A stretch of 64,000 bases of DNA from Synechococcus sp. CBW1004 (GTDB lineage: Bacteria; Cyanobacteriota; Cyanobacteriia; PCC-6307; Cyanobiaceae): contig NZ_CP060397.1 in NCBI RefSeq assembly GCF_015840715.1, forward strand, positions 558,001 to 622,000, written 5' to 3'. Numbering within the stretch: position 1 is the stretch's first letter; each line of letters begins with the position of its first letter. Position numbers and translations under genes: made by a program. Shown one piece after another: positions 44,788-53,693 of this stretch. Below the pieces are notes generated by a model, which was not told where the DNA came from, ran no database searches, and was given only the letters and a program-made list of their open reading frames with translations.

Positions 44788-46380
44788 GTGACCGCAACCC
44801 TTTCCGACCGATCCGCCCTGGCTGCCTCGGGTGGACAGGACTGGGACGTGATCGTGATCGGCTCCGGAATCGGCGGTCTGGTGACCGCCAGCCAGCTGGC
44901 CGCCAAGGGGGCGAAGGTGCTGGTCCTGGAGCGCTACCTGATCCCTGGTGGCAGCGGCGGCAGCTTCCGGCGTGAGGGCTACACGTTTGATGTGGGCGCC
45001 TCGATGATCTTCGGCTTCGGCGAGAAGGGGCACACCAACCTGCTCACCCGTGCCCTCGCTGATGTGGGCGAGCGCTGCGAGACCCTCCCCGATCCGGCCC
45101 AGCTCGAATACCACCTGCCCGGCGATCTTCATGTGGCGGTGGATCGCGACTACGAGCGCTTCATCGCCGATCTCACCGCGTTGTTTCCCCATGAGGCGAA
45201 GGGTATCCGCGCCTTCTACGACACCTGCTGGCAGGTGTTCCACTGCCTCGATGCGATGCCGCTGCTGTCGCTCGAGGATCCGGCGTACCTCACCAAGGTG
45301 TTCTTCAAGGCGCCGCTGGCCTGCCTCGGCCTGGCCCGCTGGCTGCCGTTCAACGTCGGTGATGTGGCGCGGGCCCACATCCAGGATGAGCAGCTGCTGC
45401 GCTTCATCGACATGGAGTGCTTCTGCTGGAGCGTGATGCCGGCGGACCGCACGCCGATGATCAATGCCGGCATGGTGTTCTCCGACCGCCACGCCGGCGG
45501 CATCAACTATCCCAAGGGTGGTGTCGGTGTGATCGCCGAAAAGCTGGTGGCGGGGTTGGAGAGCCACGGCGGCTCCATCCGCTATCAGGCCCGCGTCACC
45601 AAGGTGCTGATCGAGAACAACCGCGCCGTCGGTGTGGAGCTGGCCAGCGGCGAGACGATCCGGGCCCGCCGCGTCGTCAGCAATGCCACCCGCTGGGACA
45701 CCTTCGCCGGCGAATCCGGCCGTGAGGGGGCTGTGGCCCAGCCGCTGGTGGACGCCGCCCACACCCCTGCGGCCGAAAGCACCTGGCGCCGCCGCTACCG
45801 GCCCTCGGCGTCGTTCCTGTCACTGCACCTGGGCATCGATGCCTCCGTGGTGCCCGCAGGCTTCCACTGCCACCACCTGCTGCTGGAGGACTGGGCGCAG
45901 ATGGAGGCCGAGCAGGGCGTGGTGTTCGTCTCGATGCCCACGCTGCTTGATCCGTCCCTTGCGCCGGAGGGCTGCCACATCCTGCACACCTTCACCCCCA
46001 GCTCGATCGAGGCCTGGAAGCACCTGTCTCCTTCGGAGTACAGGGCCAAGAAGCAGGCGGATGCCGACCGGCTGATCCAGCGCCTCGAGGCGATCCTGCC
46101 CGGTCTGCAAGGCGCCATCCGTCATCGGGAGGTGGGCACGCCGCGGAGCCACCGGCGTTTTCTGGGTCGCATGGGCGGCAGCTATGGGCCGATCCCGGCG
46201 ATGCGCCTGCCCGGCCTGCTGCCGATGCCCTTCAACCGCACCGGCCTGAGGAATCTCTACTGCGTCGGCGATTCCTGCTTCCCCGGCCAGGGCCTCAACG
46301 CCGTCGCCTTCAGCGGCTTCGCCTGCGCCCACCGCATCGGCGCCGACCTGGGTCTCAACCCCTGGAAGTTGCCGGACTGA
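44788..46380 (+). CDS. crtH: Prolycopene isomerase (carotenoid isomerase)
   Basis: A 530-residue FAD enzyme converting tetra-cis-lycopene to all-trans-lycopene, needed for carotenoid synthesis in cyanobacteria in the dark. VIVIGSGIGGLVTASQLAAKG is the dinucleotide-binding motif (shown in part), LIPGGSGGSFRREGYTFDVG and CFCWSVMPADRTPMINAGM are CrtISO features. The C-terminal motif YCVGDSCFPGQGLNAVAFSG is intact. The start is GTG 44788. It is convergent with gadB. Confidence 0.95.
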   Translation: MTATLSDRSALAASGGQDWDVIVIGSGIGGLVTASQLAAKGAKVLVLERYLIPGGSGGSFRREGYTFDVGASMIFGFGEKGHTNLLTRALADVGERCETLPDPAQLEYHLPGDLHVAVDRDYERFIADLTALFPHEAKGIRAFYDTCWQVFHCLDAMPLLSLEDPAYLTKVFFKAPLACLGLARWLPFNVGDVARAHIQDEQLLRFIDMECFCWSVMPADRTPMINAGMVFSDRHAGGINYPKGGVGVIAEKLVAGLESHGGSIRYQARVTKVLIENNRAVGVELASGETIRARRVVSNATRWDTFAGESGREGAVAQPLVDAAHTPAAESTWRRRYRPSASFLSLHLGIDASVVPAGFHCHHLLLEDWAQMEAEQGVVFVSMPTLLDPSLAPEGCHILHTFTPSSIEAWKHLSPSEYRAKKQADADRLIQRLEAILPGLQGAIRHREVGTPRSHRRFLGRMGGSYGPIPAMRLPGLLPMPFNRTGLRNLYCVGDSCFPGQGLNAVAFSGFACAHRIGADLGLNPWKLPD

Positions 46381-46402
46381 GTCCCCGCAGCGATCTGGAG
46401 TC

Positions 46403-47800
46403 TCAGTGGTGGAACGAGGAGGGCCGTTCGGCCGGCATCGGCATCGGCCCATCGAGACTCTCGAACCACTCCACGGCCCGTTCGATGTCATCGAGCAACA
46501 GATCGGCCATGTCGCGGCTGAAGCCAGCCCGCACCACGAAGCGCAGCACCGCCACATCCTCACAGTGGGCCGGCAGCGTGTAGGCGGGCACCAGCCAGCC
46601 CCGCTCGCGCAGTTTCGCCGAGAGGTGAAACACATCCCACCGGGTCACTGCGGCATCCGTTGCCACGGCGAACACCGGCAGCTGGCCGGCCGGGTGGCTG
46701 AGCAACCGCAGCCCCGGCAGAGCGGCGATGCCATCAGCCAGGTGGCAGGCGATCGCCTCCAGCGTGGTCATGCGCTGGCGGTAGCCGTCCTGGCCGAGAT
46801 GCAGGAAGTTGAAGTACTGGCCCACCACCATCGCGCCGGGGCGGGAGAAGTTCATGCCGATCGTCGGCATCTCGCCACCCAGGTAGTTGACGTTGAAGCG
46901 CAGTTGTTCAGGAAGCACCTCCTGATCGCGCCACAGAGCCCAGCCCACTCCGGGCAGGACGCCACCGTATTTGTGTCCGCTGCTGTTGATTGAGAGCACC
47001 CGCGGCAGGCGGAAATCCCACACCAGCTCAGGCGAATTGAACGGAGCCACGAAGCCGCCGGAGGCGGCATCGACATGGATCGGCAGATCGAGGCCGGTGC
47101 GCTGCTGCAGATCATCGAGAGCCGCATGCAGCTCGGCGATCGGCTCGTAGCTGCCATCGAAGGTGCTGCCCAGAATGCCCACGACGCCGATCGTGTTCTC
47201 GTCGCACAGCGCGATCGCCTCCGGCACCCCCAGCTGCAGCCGCTGCGGCGTGATTGGCACCAGCCGTGGCTCGACATCGAAGTAGACGCAGAACTTCTCC
47301 CAGCAGATCTGGGTGTTGATGCCCATCACCAGATTGGGCCGGCTCGCGTCGAGACCGGCCGCCTGCCTGCGCTGACGCCAGTGCCACTTCATCACCAGAC
47401 CGCCAAGCATGCAGGCTTCGCTTGAGCCGGTGGTGGAGGTGCCGACGACGCGCTCGGCATCGGGGGCATTCCAGAGATTGGCGAGGATCCGCAGACAGCG
47501 CGCCTCGATCTCAGCGGTCTGGGGATATTCGTCCTTGTCAATGATGTTCTTGTCGCTGCACTCCTCCATCAGCCGCCGCGCTTCGGGCTCCATCCAGGTG
47601 CCGACGAAGGTCGCCAGGTTGAGGCGGGAATTGCCATCCAGCATCAGATGGTCGTGGATCAGCTCATAGGCCAGATCCGCCTGCAGGCCCTGTTGCGGCA
47701 GCTCATCCCTGGGAATCTCGGCCGGAAGGTTCGCCGCCGCCAGGCGCGCGCTGAGCTCGGCGGTCACCCCCAGCGTTGTGGGGCGTCGGCGGGCGGGCAT
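46403..47800 (-). CDS. gadB: Glutamate decarboxylase
   Basis: A 465-residue PLP enzyme producing GABA from glutamate. TSTTGSSEACMLGGLVMKW, IHVDAASGGF and the PLP-Lys motif NSSGHKYGG (Lys277) are present; the length matches the family. In cyanobacteria GABA can feed the open TCA bypass. ATG 47800 lies 99 bases from the divergent nitrilase start, so a shared regulatory region is likely. Confidence 0.95.
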   Translation of the reverse strand: MPARRRPTTLGVTAELSARLAAANLPAEIPRDELPQQGLQADLAYELIHDHLMLDGNSRLNLATFVGTWMEPEARRLMEECSDKNIIDKDEYPQTAEIEARCLRILANLWNAPDAERVVGTSTTGSSEACMLGGLVMKWHWRQRRQAAGLDASRPNLVMGINTQICWEKFCVYFDVEPRLVPITPQRLQLGVPEAIALCDENTIGVVGILGSTFDGSYEPIAELHAALDDLQQRTGLDLPIHVDAASGGFVAPFNSPELVWDFRLPRVLSINSSGHKYGGVLPGVGWALWRDQEVLPEQLRFNVNYLGGEMPTIGMNFSRPGAMVVGQYFNFLHLGQDGYRQRMTTLEAIACHLADGIAALPGLRLLSHPAGQLPVFAVATDAAVTRWDVFHLSAKLRERGWLVPAYTLPAHCEDVAVLRFVVRAGFSRDMADLLLDDIERAVEWFESLDGPMPMPAERPSSFHH

Positions 47801-47899
47801 GAGGAGGTGGCGAAACACTCCATTCAAGCCCAGGCCTCCAGATCCACCAGTCCTGCCGCTGCCGGCCAGCGTGCCGGGGGAGACTGAGAGCCGCTCCTG

Positions 47900-48841
47900 A
47901 TGCCGATGGATCTCCACTACCGCTTGCAGTGCTTCGTCCGGCCGCAGCCACCGGGTTTTGCGGAGGGGCTGCGGCTGGCGCTCTGGCAGGGCACCGGCAC
48001 GGCTGCCACCGCCGCTGCGGTGCAGCAGAACCTGGAGCGACTCGATGCCGTGGCTGCGATCGCCGCCAGCCAGCAGGTGCAGTTGCTCGCCTTCCCCGAG
48101 CTCTATCTGAGTGGCTACATCGTCACACCTGAGCTGGCGCGTCTGCTTGCGGAACCTGTCGATGGCCCCTCGCTGCAGCGGGTTGCCGCCGCTGCACGCC
48201 GCCATGGGCTGGCGATCGCCTGTCCCTATCCGGAGCGGGTCGTGGTGGCCGGTGAGGAGCGTTTCTACGACGCCATTGCCCTGTTCGATGACCAGGGCGT
48301 GCTGCTGCGCAACTACCGCAAGACGCATCTGTGGGGTCCCGATGAACAACGCTGCTGGACGCCCGGCTATCTGTTTGCGGAGGAGGGCGAGGCGCTGACC
48401 GTGCAGCAGGTGCATGGATGTGCTGTTGGTTTGCTCAACTGTTATGAGGCCGAATTCCCGGAGCTGAGCCGGCGGCTGGCGTTGCAGGGCGCACAGATGA
48501 TCCTGATTCCCACCGCCGCCGATGCCTGGGCCCTGCTGAGTACCGGTGAGCGCACCGATCGGCCCTATCCCGATGTCTCACGCAGCCTGATTCCGGCCCA
48601 TGCGATTCACAATCAATGCTTCGTCGCCTACGCGAACCGCTGTGGTGTCGAGACGGTGGACGGACGCGAGATGGCCGCTTATCTGGGCAACAGCATCGTC
48701 GCCGGCCCCCATGGCGACGTGCTCGTGGCGGCACGGCCGGAGCCGACACTGCTGATCGCCGACTGCCTTCCCAGCGACTACGGGCCGTTTCATCCGGCCG
48801 GCACGCGTTATCTCGACGATCGTCGGCCCGAGCTGTATTGA
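47900..48841 (+). CDS. Carbon-nitrogen hydrolase (nitrilase superfamily)
   Basis: A 313-residue hydrolase. The catalytic triad is visible: Glu67 in LLAFPELYLSG, Lys141 in NYRKTHLWG, Cys181 in LLNCYEAEFPE. The sequence resembles amidases acting on small nitrogen compounds (for example N-carbamoylputrescine or C4-amide hydrolases), but the substrate cannot be fixed. It is divergent from gadB; a role in 4-carbon amino-acid metabolism is inferred only from this. Confidence 0.9.
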   Translation: MPMDLHYRLQCFVRPQPPGFAEGLRLALWQGTGTAATAAAVQQNLERLDAVAAIAASQQVQLLAFPELYLSGYIVTPELARLLAEPVDGPSLQRVAAAARRHGLAIACPYPERVVVAGEERFYDAIALFDDQGVLLRNYRKTHLWGPDEQRCWTPGYLFAEEGEALTVQQVHGCAVGLLNCYEAEFPELSRRLALQGAQMILIPTAADAWALLSTGERTDRPYPDVSRSLIPAHAIHNQCFVAYANRCGVETVDGREMAAYLGNSIVAGPHGDVLVAARPEPTLLIADCLPSDYGPFHPAGTRYLDDRRPELY

Positions 48842-48853
48842 ACCGGCGGCCGG

Positions 48854-48868
48854 CCCCGTCAAGCGGGG
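48854..48868 (+). terminator. Hairpin after the nitrilase gene
   Basis: A ccccg/cgggg stem with a five-base loop, 13 bases after the nitrilase stop. There is no T-run. A weak call. Confidence 0.3.
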
Positions 48869-48939
48869 GAACCCCGCTCGCCTGCGGCTCACGCCCGGGC
48901 CAGGGGGTCCATAGGCTGGGCGCCCCGCTGCCGCAGTCG

Positions 48940-49224
48940 ATGGGCGCCGCCCCGCTCCCCGCTTCCGAAGATCTGGCCCGCTACCTGGAGCAGCGCGGTG
49001 AGCTCGGCAAGCCCTGGATGTGGCATCTGCTGCGCCTCGCCAAGCTGCAGGAGGCCAAGGAGAGCATGGATCCCCAGCAGTTCATCGAGGAGCTGCAGCA
49101 GGCCCATGCCGATCTGATGCGGCTCGGGGAGTTCTGGAAGGGCCGCGAGGCCGAGGTGTTCGGTGGCCAGTACCGCCCTCCCGAGGTGATCGAACCCCTG
49201 CCGGGTTCCGCCGACGATCGATGA
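48940..49224 (+). CDS. Small conserved cyanobacterial-type protein
   Basis: A 94-residue charged helical protein (SEDLARYLEQRGELGKPWMW) with a C-terminal EVFGGQYRPPEVIEP. No domain is recognised. Its stop overlaps the next start by 4 bases (ATGA), so it is coupled to the membrane protein at 49221. Similar short proteins occur in picocyanobacteria in my recollection. Confidence 0.65.
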   Translation: MGAAPLPASEDLARYLEQRGELGKPWMWHLLRLAKLQEAKESMDPQQFIEELQQAHADLMRLGEFWKGREAEVFGGQYRPPEVIEPLPGSADDR

Positions 49225-49760
49225 CGGGGGCTTCCACCTACCGGATGGCGCCGCTGATCCGGGGCACGCTCGTGCTGCTGTATCTGGTGTTGGTGTTGCC
49301 GCTGGCGCCGCTGGCCCCACCTTCGCTCAAGCCCCTGCTGCTCGTGGCTCTGCCCCTGGGCCTGCTCCTGGTGCTGGCGATCAGCAGCGAACAGGTCGTG
49401 CTCAACGACGACGGCATCGCCGTGGGCCATCCGCTCTGGTGCCGCTGGCTGGTGCGGCGCGGCTGGCAGCTGCCCTGGCGTGAGATCCGCTCGATCACGC
49501 CGGTGGCCACCAGCCAGGGAGGGCGCGTGTTCTACCTGCGGGCTGCCGATGGATCCGCCTGGCTGCTGCCGCAGCGTGTGGAGCGGTTCGACGACTTTCT
49601 CGCACGTTTCGCGGGCCATTCCGGCCTGGACACCACGGCGATCGGTCGCATCAGCCCGCCCTGGACCTATCGGTTGCTGGCGATTCTTTGCGCTCTGATG
49701 CTCTCAGCTGAGCTGATCCTGGGATTGTGGCTCTGGCATCAGGGCACGGCTGCCTTCTGA
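49221..49760 (+). CDS. Membrane protein with PH-like middle domain
   Basis: A 179-residue protein with two N-terminal hydrophobic segments (about 13-55), a beta-rich PH/YdbT-like section (EQVVLNDDGIAVGHPL, ..WQLPWREIRSITPVATS) and one C-terminal helix. Function unknown. Translationally coupled to the small gene before it. Confidence 0.65.
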   Translation: MTGASTYRMAPLIRGTLVLLYLVLVLPLAPLAPPSLKPLLLVALPLGLLLVLAISSEQVVLNDDGIAVGHPLWCRWLVRRGWQLPWREIRSITPVATSQGGRVFYLRAADGSAWLLPQRVERFDDFLARFAGHSGLDTTAIGRISPPWTYRLLAILCALMLSAELILGLWLWHQGTAAF

Positions 49761-49761
49761 T

Positions 49762-49777
49762 CCATCAATCCTGATGG
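49762..49777. terminator. Bidirectional terminator between convergent genes
   Basis: Perfect 6-bp stem ccatca/tgatgg with loop atcc, between the stops at 49760 (plus) and 49779 (minus). Followed by ttc only, so intermediate confidence. Confidence 0.5.
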
Positions 49778-49778
49778 T

Positions 49779-50543
49779 TCAGCGGGAGCTGTTGGGCGTC
49801 AGCGAGTTGACGTTCGAGCTCCCGGGCACCGGCGCCGGCATCTCGGTGACTTCAGGAAGATTGTCGAGGCTGAAGCGATAGCCCTGCTGGCGCATCGTCT
49901 CGATGCCGCCACCTTCTCCCAGCCCGGCCTGCTCGAGCTTGCGGCGCAGGGTGAGCACCTGGGTGTCGACCGAGCGTGGCCCACCGCTGAACGGAGGCCA
50001 GGCCATGCGGAGCAGTTCCTGACGGCTTCGCACCACCCCCGGCGGCATCAGCAGGGCACAGAGCAGGGCGAACTCCCGCGGGCTGAGCTCCACCGGTTGA
50101 TCGCGCAGGGTCACCTGGCGCAGCAGCAGATGCACCTCCAGAGGCCCGACACAGACCCGTTCCTGCAGGCCGGAAGTGTTGCGGCGCAGCAGGGTGCGGC
50201 AGCGGGCCGCCAGCTCCTCGAGACCGAACGGCTTGCGCAACACGTCATCGGCACCGGCATCGAGCAGGGTGACGACGGGTTCGGAGCCGGTCCGGGCGGT
50301 CAGCACCATGACCGGACAGTGCAGCTGGGCCGCCAGGCGCAGCGCCGAGGTGCCCTCCAGGAGCTCGGCGCTGACCAGAAGGTCGGGTGCCTGGTCGTGG
50401 CAGATCTCCAGTGCTTCGCGGGCCGTGGCCACAGCGGCAGAGAGGTGGCCGTCCTGGCGCAGGCGCTGGGCCAGCACGGTGCGGAGGGTGGCATGGGGAT
50501 CGACCACCAGGACGCGCTTGGGAGAACCTGTGGGATCGCTCAT
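49779..50543 (-). CDS. OmpR-family response regulator lacking phospho-Asp
   Basis: A 254-residue DNA-binding regulator. The receiver (about 9-125) has the first acidic residue (Asp15) and conserved Thr82 and Lys104. The phosphoacceptor position reads PDLLVSAELL, with Ala59 where Asp is expected. A winged-helix output domain follows (about 130-225; SPREFALLCALLMPPGVVRS and VDTQVLTLRRKLEQ). It is therefore a phosphorylation-independent or ligand-controlled regulator, not a canonical one. No histidine kinase adjoins it. The promoter side holds a perfect palindrome at 50624. Confidence 0.9.
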   Translation of the reverse strand: MSDPTGSPKRVLVVDPHATLRTVLAQRLRQDGHLSAAVATAREALEICHDQAPDLLVSAELLEGTSALRLAAQLHCPVMVLTARTGSEPVVTLLDAGADDVLRKPFGLEELAARCRTLLRRNTSGLQERVCVGPLEVHLLLRQVTLRDQPVELSPREFALLCALLMPPGVVRSRQELLRMAWPPFSGGPRSVDTQVLTLRRKLEQAGLGEGGGIETMRQQGYRFSLDNLPEVTEMPAPVPGSSNVNSLTPNSSR

Positions 50544-50874
50544 CGGCCCCTCCCGGTCACCGTGCCGGAGACGTTGGAACGGCAGAACCTGGATTGTGGT
50601 GGAAAAGCCATCATTGCCACGAAGGTTCCAGGAACCGCAAAGGGGGAGTCAGGGACTGACCCACCATTCATGGGGAATTGCGACCCAACGTAACGGTGTT
50701 TGCGCATTCGCGCGAGTCCCGCGCCGGCCATGGCGCCCCGTTCGCGTGGATTCGCTGACCTGGCCGGGATCATGGGATCACGGCCTGCGAGGGGCGTCCA
50801 GCCCGGCTGCCGCCCTTGCAAGTCACTCCACTGCCGCGTTCAGGAGACAGAATGGCCGCACGGCTCGGACATCC
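50544..50874. other. Intergenic region between divergent regulator and small gene
   Basis: These 331 bases hold the start side of the response regulator (minus) and of the gene at 50875 (plus). The only clear structure is the palindrome ggttccaggaacc at 50624-50636. No supported gene was found. Confidence 0.4.
50624..50636. promoter_or_regulatory. Perfect 13-bp palindrome upstream of response regulator
   Basis: ggttcc-a-ggaacc, 81-93 bases upstream of the regulator ATG. It is a candidate autoregulatory operator; this is inference from symmetry and position. Confidence 0.35.
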
Positions 50875-51147
50875 ATGACCGCCCTGCAGCACCCCGACGC
50901 CATCCGCCACTTCCAGTCGCTCTGTGACGCCTGTCAGGAGCTGGCCCATCGCTTCCATACCCCGGCCGAGCTCCGCCTCTATGCCGATGGGTATCTGCAT
51001 GCGCTCCGCCGCACAGCTGTGCTTGATCCCCTCTCCCAGCGGCGTCTGGAGGAACTCATCGATCGCTGGATTCAGGACCCCTCCTCCTTCGTCGGACCGG
51101 ATGGTGATCCACGCGCCCTGTTCGAACCAAATGCGGGACGGTATTGA
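50875..51147 (+). CDS. Small conserved hypothetical protein
   Basis: A 90-residue helical protein (HFQSLCDACQELAHRFHTPA, then YADGYLHALRRTAVL). No motif identified. The ATG at 50875 is preferred; the frame is open upstream. Divergent from the atypical response regulator. Confidence 0.6.
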   Translation: MTALQHPDAIRHFQSLCDACQELAHRFHTPAELRLYADGYLHALRRTAVLDPLSQRRLEELIDRWIQDPSSFVGPDGDPRALFEPNAGRY

Positions 51148-51248
51148 ACCCAGGCTTGCCCCCTCCAGACGCCTGCACAGCGCCGGCTCAGCGGACTGAG
51201 GACGACAGCCACGCGGCCTGAGAGTCAGGGAGATTGGGGTTTGGCAGG

Positions 51249-51274
51249 GATGGCGCCATCGCTGTGGCGCCATC
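51249..51274. terminator. Strong hairpin between convergent genes
   Basis: A perfect 10-bp inverted repeat gatggcgcca/tggcgccatc with a 6-base loop, between the small gene (stop 51147) and grx4 (stop 51360). It could terminate both transcripts. No T-run. Confidence 0.5.
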
Positions 51275-51359
51275 TGAGAGAAGCGCGACGCCCGAATGCC
51301 GGACGCCGCGGCTCGGGTTCAAGCCTGGTGAGCGCCCAGGCCGACCGGTCCTCGCTCCC

Positions 51360-51683
51360 TCAGGAGGCCAGGGCGATTTCCAGCTTCTCGCGCAGTTCGC
51401 CGTTGTTGTACATCTCGATCAGGATGTCGGAGCCGCCCATGAACTCACCACGCACGTAGACCTGCGGGATGGTCGGCCAGTCGGAAAACTCTTTGATGCC
51501 CTGGCGAATCTCCGGATCGGAGAGCACATCGAAGGTTTCGAAGGGCACGCCAAGTGCATTGAGAATCTGCACGACGTTGTTGGAGAAACCGCATTGGGGC
51601 ATCAGCTTGTTGCCCTTCATGAACACGAAGACCGGGCTGCTGCCGATCAGGGTTTCGATGCGTTGCTGAGTCGAGGCGTCCAT
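51360..51683 (-). CDS. grxD: Monothiol glutaredoxin (CGFS type)
   Basis: A 107-residue glutaredoxin with Cys31 in [20 protein letters not shown] and GGSDIL. CGFS glutaredoxins bind and transfer [2Fe-2S] clusters, often with BolA. It is downstream of bolA on the same strand (146 bases), supporting a Grx4-BolA partnership. Start ATG 51683. Confidence 0.95.
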   Translation of the reverse strand: MDASTQQRIETLIGSSPVFVFMKGNKLMPQCGFSNNVVQILNALGVPFETFDVLSDPEIRQGIKEFSDWPTIPQVYVRGEFMGGSDILIEMYNNGELREKLEIALAS

Positions 51684-51786
51684 CGCTGCGAGAAGAAGGA
51701 AGGCGGAAAGGAGTTGTTCAGACGATCATCGTCTGAGCGGGAACATGATGACGAGGCCGTCGGTCAGGCCTCGTCGAGGAGAGCCC

Positions 51787-51852
51787 GTCCGGACGGTGAG
51801 TTCATGGAGTTGCCGTCTGGACGAAGAATTCATGGAGTGGCCGTCTGGACGG
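51787..51852. repeat. 28-bp imperfect tandem repeat at the 3' end of bolA
   Basis: Two units (51787-51814, 51815-51842) and a partial third share ttcatggagt and gtctggacg. The second unit and the partial third overlap the last codons of bolA. Confidence 0.7.
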
Positions 51853-52060
51853 CCAGGGCATGAATCGCTTCGCTGGCCAGCTCCTGACGCAGGGCGCCAT
51901 AGACGAGTTGGTGCTGTTTCACCCGGCTGAGCCCTGCGAAGGCGGAGGAGACGACGCGCACCTGCAGGTGATCGCCTCCCCCGGTCAGGTCTTCGACCTC
52001 CACCGCCGCATCGGGCAGGGCTCGGCGGATGGCGTCCTGAACAGCATCCGGCTGAACCAT
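51830..52060 (-). CDS. bolA: BolA family protein
   Basis: A 76-residue protein with the BolA fold: [20 protein letters not shown], then [18 protein letters not shown]. The conserved His near SRVKQHQ fits the cluster-coordinating His used with CGFS glutaredoxins. Upstream of grx4 on the same strand. Start ATG 52060. Confidence 0.93.
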   Translation of the reverse strand: MVQPDAVQDAIRRALPDAAVEVEDLTGGGDHLQVRVVSSAFAGLSRVKQHQLVYGALRQELASEAIHALAVQTATP

Positions 52061-52148
52061 GGGATCGGGGAAGCGGTGAACTGGAACGGGCGGGAATCTA
52101 GGGGGCCGGGCGGGCAGCTGCCGAATCGGGTTAGCCGTTCAGCCCAGA

Positions 52149-52709
52149 TCAGCTGCCGCCGGCAGCGGCGTAGGGGGTGCTGACGAAGCCGATCTCCAGC
52201 AACTGCTGGTAGGCCTTGCGTCCCTGCTCGGAGGCCGGGGTCATCGCGGTGACCACCTCGACCAGCAGCGGAACGGCCACCTCGGGCTGCCCCTGGCGGC
52301 GGAGCAGGGCGGCGAGACGCAGGTTGGCCTGGGTGAGCAGATCAAGAGCCTGGCGCCCCTTATCGTCCATCTCGCGCGGAATGCGGGCATCGAGGCCCCG
52401 GAAGGCCCCGGCGATGCTGCGATAAAAGCCCACCAGGTTGCGGCTGGCGGTGCGGGCTTCGTCGTACAGGCGGCGGGCTTCGCCCAGGTTTCCGGCGGCC
52501 ACCGCGGCATCACCCCTGCTGAGCAGGGTGCGGACCGCATTGGCATCGAAGGCACCGGTCACGGCCTGGGTCTGGGCCGGATCGCTCTGCGCTCGCGCTG
52601 CCGGAGCGGCCATGGGCAGAGCCAGGCAGACCAGGGAGGCGACCAGGGCCAGGGAACGGCGGCGCCGTGTCAGGCGAGCGGACGCGGGCTGGGAGAGGGG
52701 CCGGGGCAC
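52149..52709 (-). CDS. Exported conserved hypothetical protein
   Basis: A 186-residue protein with a basic N-terminus, a hydrophobic segment (LALVASLVCLALPMAAPAAR) and a predicted cleavage near ARAQS. The mature part is helical with a TPR-like pattern (SRGDAAVAAGNLGEARRLYD). No known domain. GTG start at 52709 is the earliest; downstream alternatives would remove the basic stretch. It lies 27 bases after the acyltransferase on the same strand in transcript order. Confidence 0.7.
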   Translation of the reverse strand: MPRPLSQPASARLTRRRRSLALVASLVCLALPMAAPAARAQSDPAQTQAVTGAFDANAVRTLLSRGDAAVAAGNLGEARRLYDEARTASRNLVGFYRSIAGAFRGLDARIPREMDDKGRQALDLLTQANLRLAALLRRQGQPEVAVPLLVEVVTAMTPASEQGRKAYQQLLEIGFVSTPYAAAGGS

Positions 52710-52735
52710 GGAGTCGGCGCTGGGAGACCGGAACT

Positions 52736-53503
52736 CTACGGGGATTGCAGTGGCCGCCCCACGGCCTCCCGGGCCGCTTGCTCGGCCGACTGCATCGCCG
52801 CCATCAGCTGCTGATTGAAGAGGCGGGCGGCATCGCGCCCCTGGCCCTCGGGCCGCAGCGGCTCGCTGAAGCTCACCGCTGCCGCATCCCCCAGCCGCGG
52901 CCGGGAGTGTCCGTAGGCGATCCCCACCGGCACCACGGAGACCGGTACCCCCTGGCCGAGCGCCAGCAGGGCGAGCCGGGCCAGGCCCTGGTGCAGCCGG
53001 ATCGGGCTGTCATCGCGGCGGATGCAGCCCTCCGGAAACACCACCAGCTGCTCTCCCGCCTCGAGCAGATCGATGGCGTAGCGCAGGCTCGCCAGCGTCG
53101 GACGTCCCTGATCCACCGGGAAGCAGCCGAGGCGGTGCAGGAACCAGCCCTGCACACCCTGCATCTCGTCCTTGGTGACCATGAAGCGGCAGTCGCGGCC
53201 TGTGACGCGGCGACCGGCCGCATGGGGCAGCAGCAGCGCATCCCAGCGAGCCCGATGGGTGGGCGCCAGCAGCACCGGGCCCTCCCGGGGCAGGTGGTGG
53301 TGGTTGAGCACCTCGATGCGGCGGAAGTAACCCTGCAGGGCCACGTCCTGCGTGAGCACCATCGCCAGCGGCGACAGCCAGGGACTGATCCCGTTGCACA
53401 GCCCCCTGGCGCGCTCGATCGGGGCCGCCGAACGGCTCGGATTCCCCACCGACTGCTCCGACTGCACCGCCAACACCGGTTTCGGGTCTGCTCGACAACG
53501 CAT
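52736..53503 (-). CDS. plsC: PlsC-like acyltransferase
   Basis: A 255-residue 1-acyl-glycerol-3-phosphate acyltransferase family enzyme for phospholipid synthesis. HX4D is [10 protein letters not shown], with later motifs FPEG as [10 protein letters not shown] and PVGIAYG. No long N-terminal membrane anchor is visible. ATG 53503 is chosen; the frame is open upstream over the pdxJ start region, which is not coding on this strand. Divergent from pdxJ. Confidence 0.88.
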   Translation of the reverse strand: MRCRADPKPVLAVQSEQSVGNPSRSAAPIERARGLCNGISPWLSPLAMVLTQDVALQGYFRRIEVLNHHHLPREGPVLLAPTHRARWDALLLPHAAGRRVTGRDCRFMVTKDEMQGVQGWFLHRLGCFPVDQGRPTLASLRYAIDLLEAGEQLVVFPEGCIRRDDSPIRLHQGLARLALLALGQGVPVSVVPVGIAYGHSRPRLGDAAAVSFSEPLRPEGQGRDAARLFNQQLMAAMQSAEQAAREAVGRPLQSP

Positions 53504-53693
53504 TCCGAACCTAGGGGCAGGGGGTGGCCCCGGTCGGTGTGCGCAGGCAGTTGCCTCTGCGGCCGCCAACGTCCGCCGGGGTCCATGCGGCAGGGTCGTG
53601 TCGGCGGGTGGAGCGTTCCATGCCGCGGTGGTGCACCGGCGGCTCGATACGGTCGTGGCGGCCTGCCGGTCCCCTCTTCTCCGCTGCTCGTCC

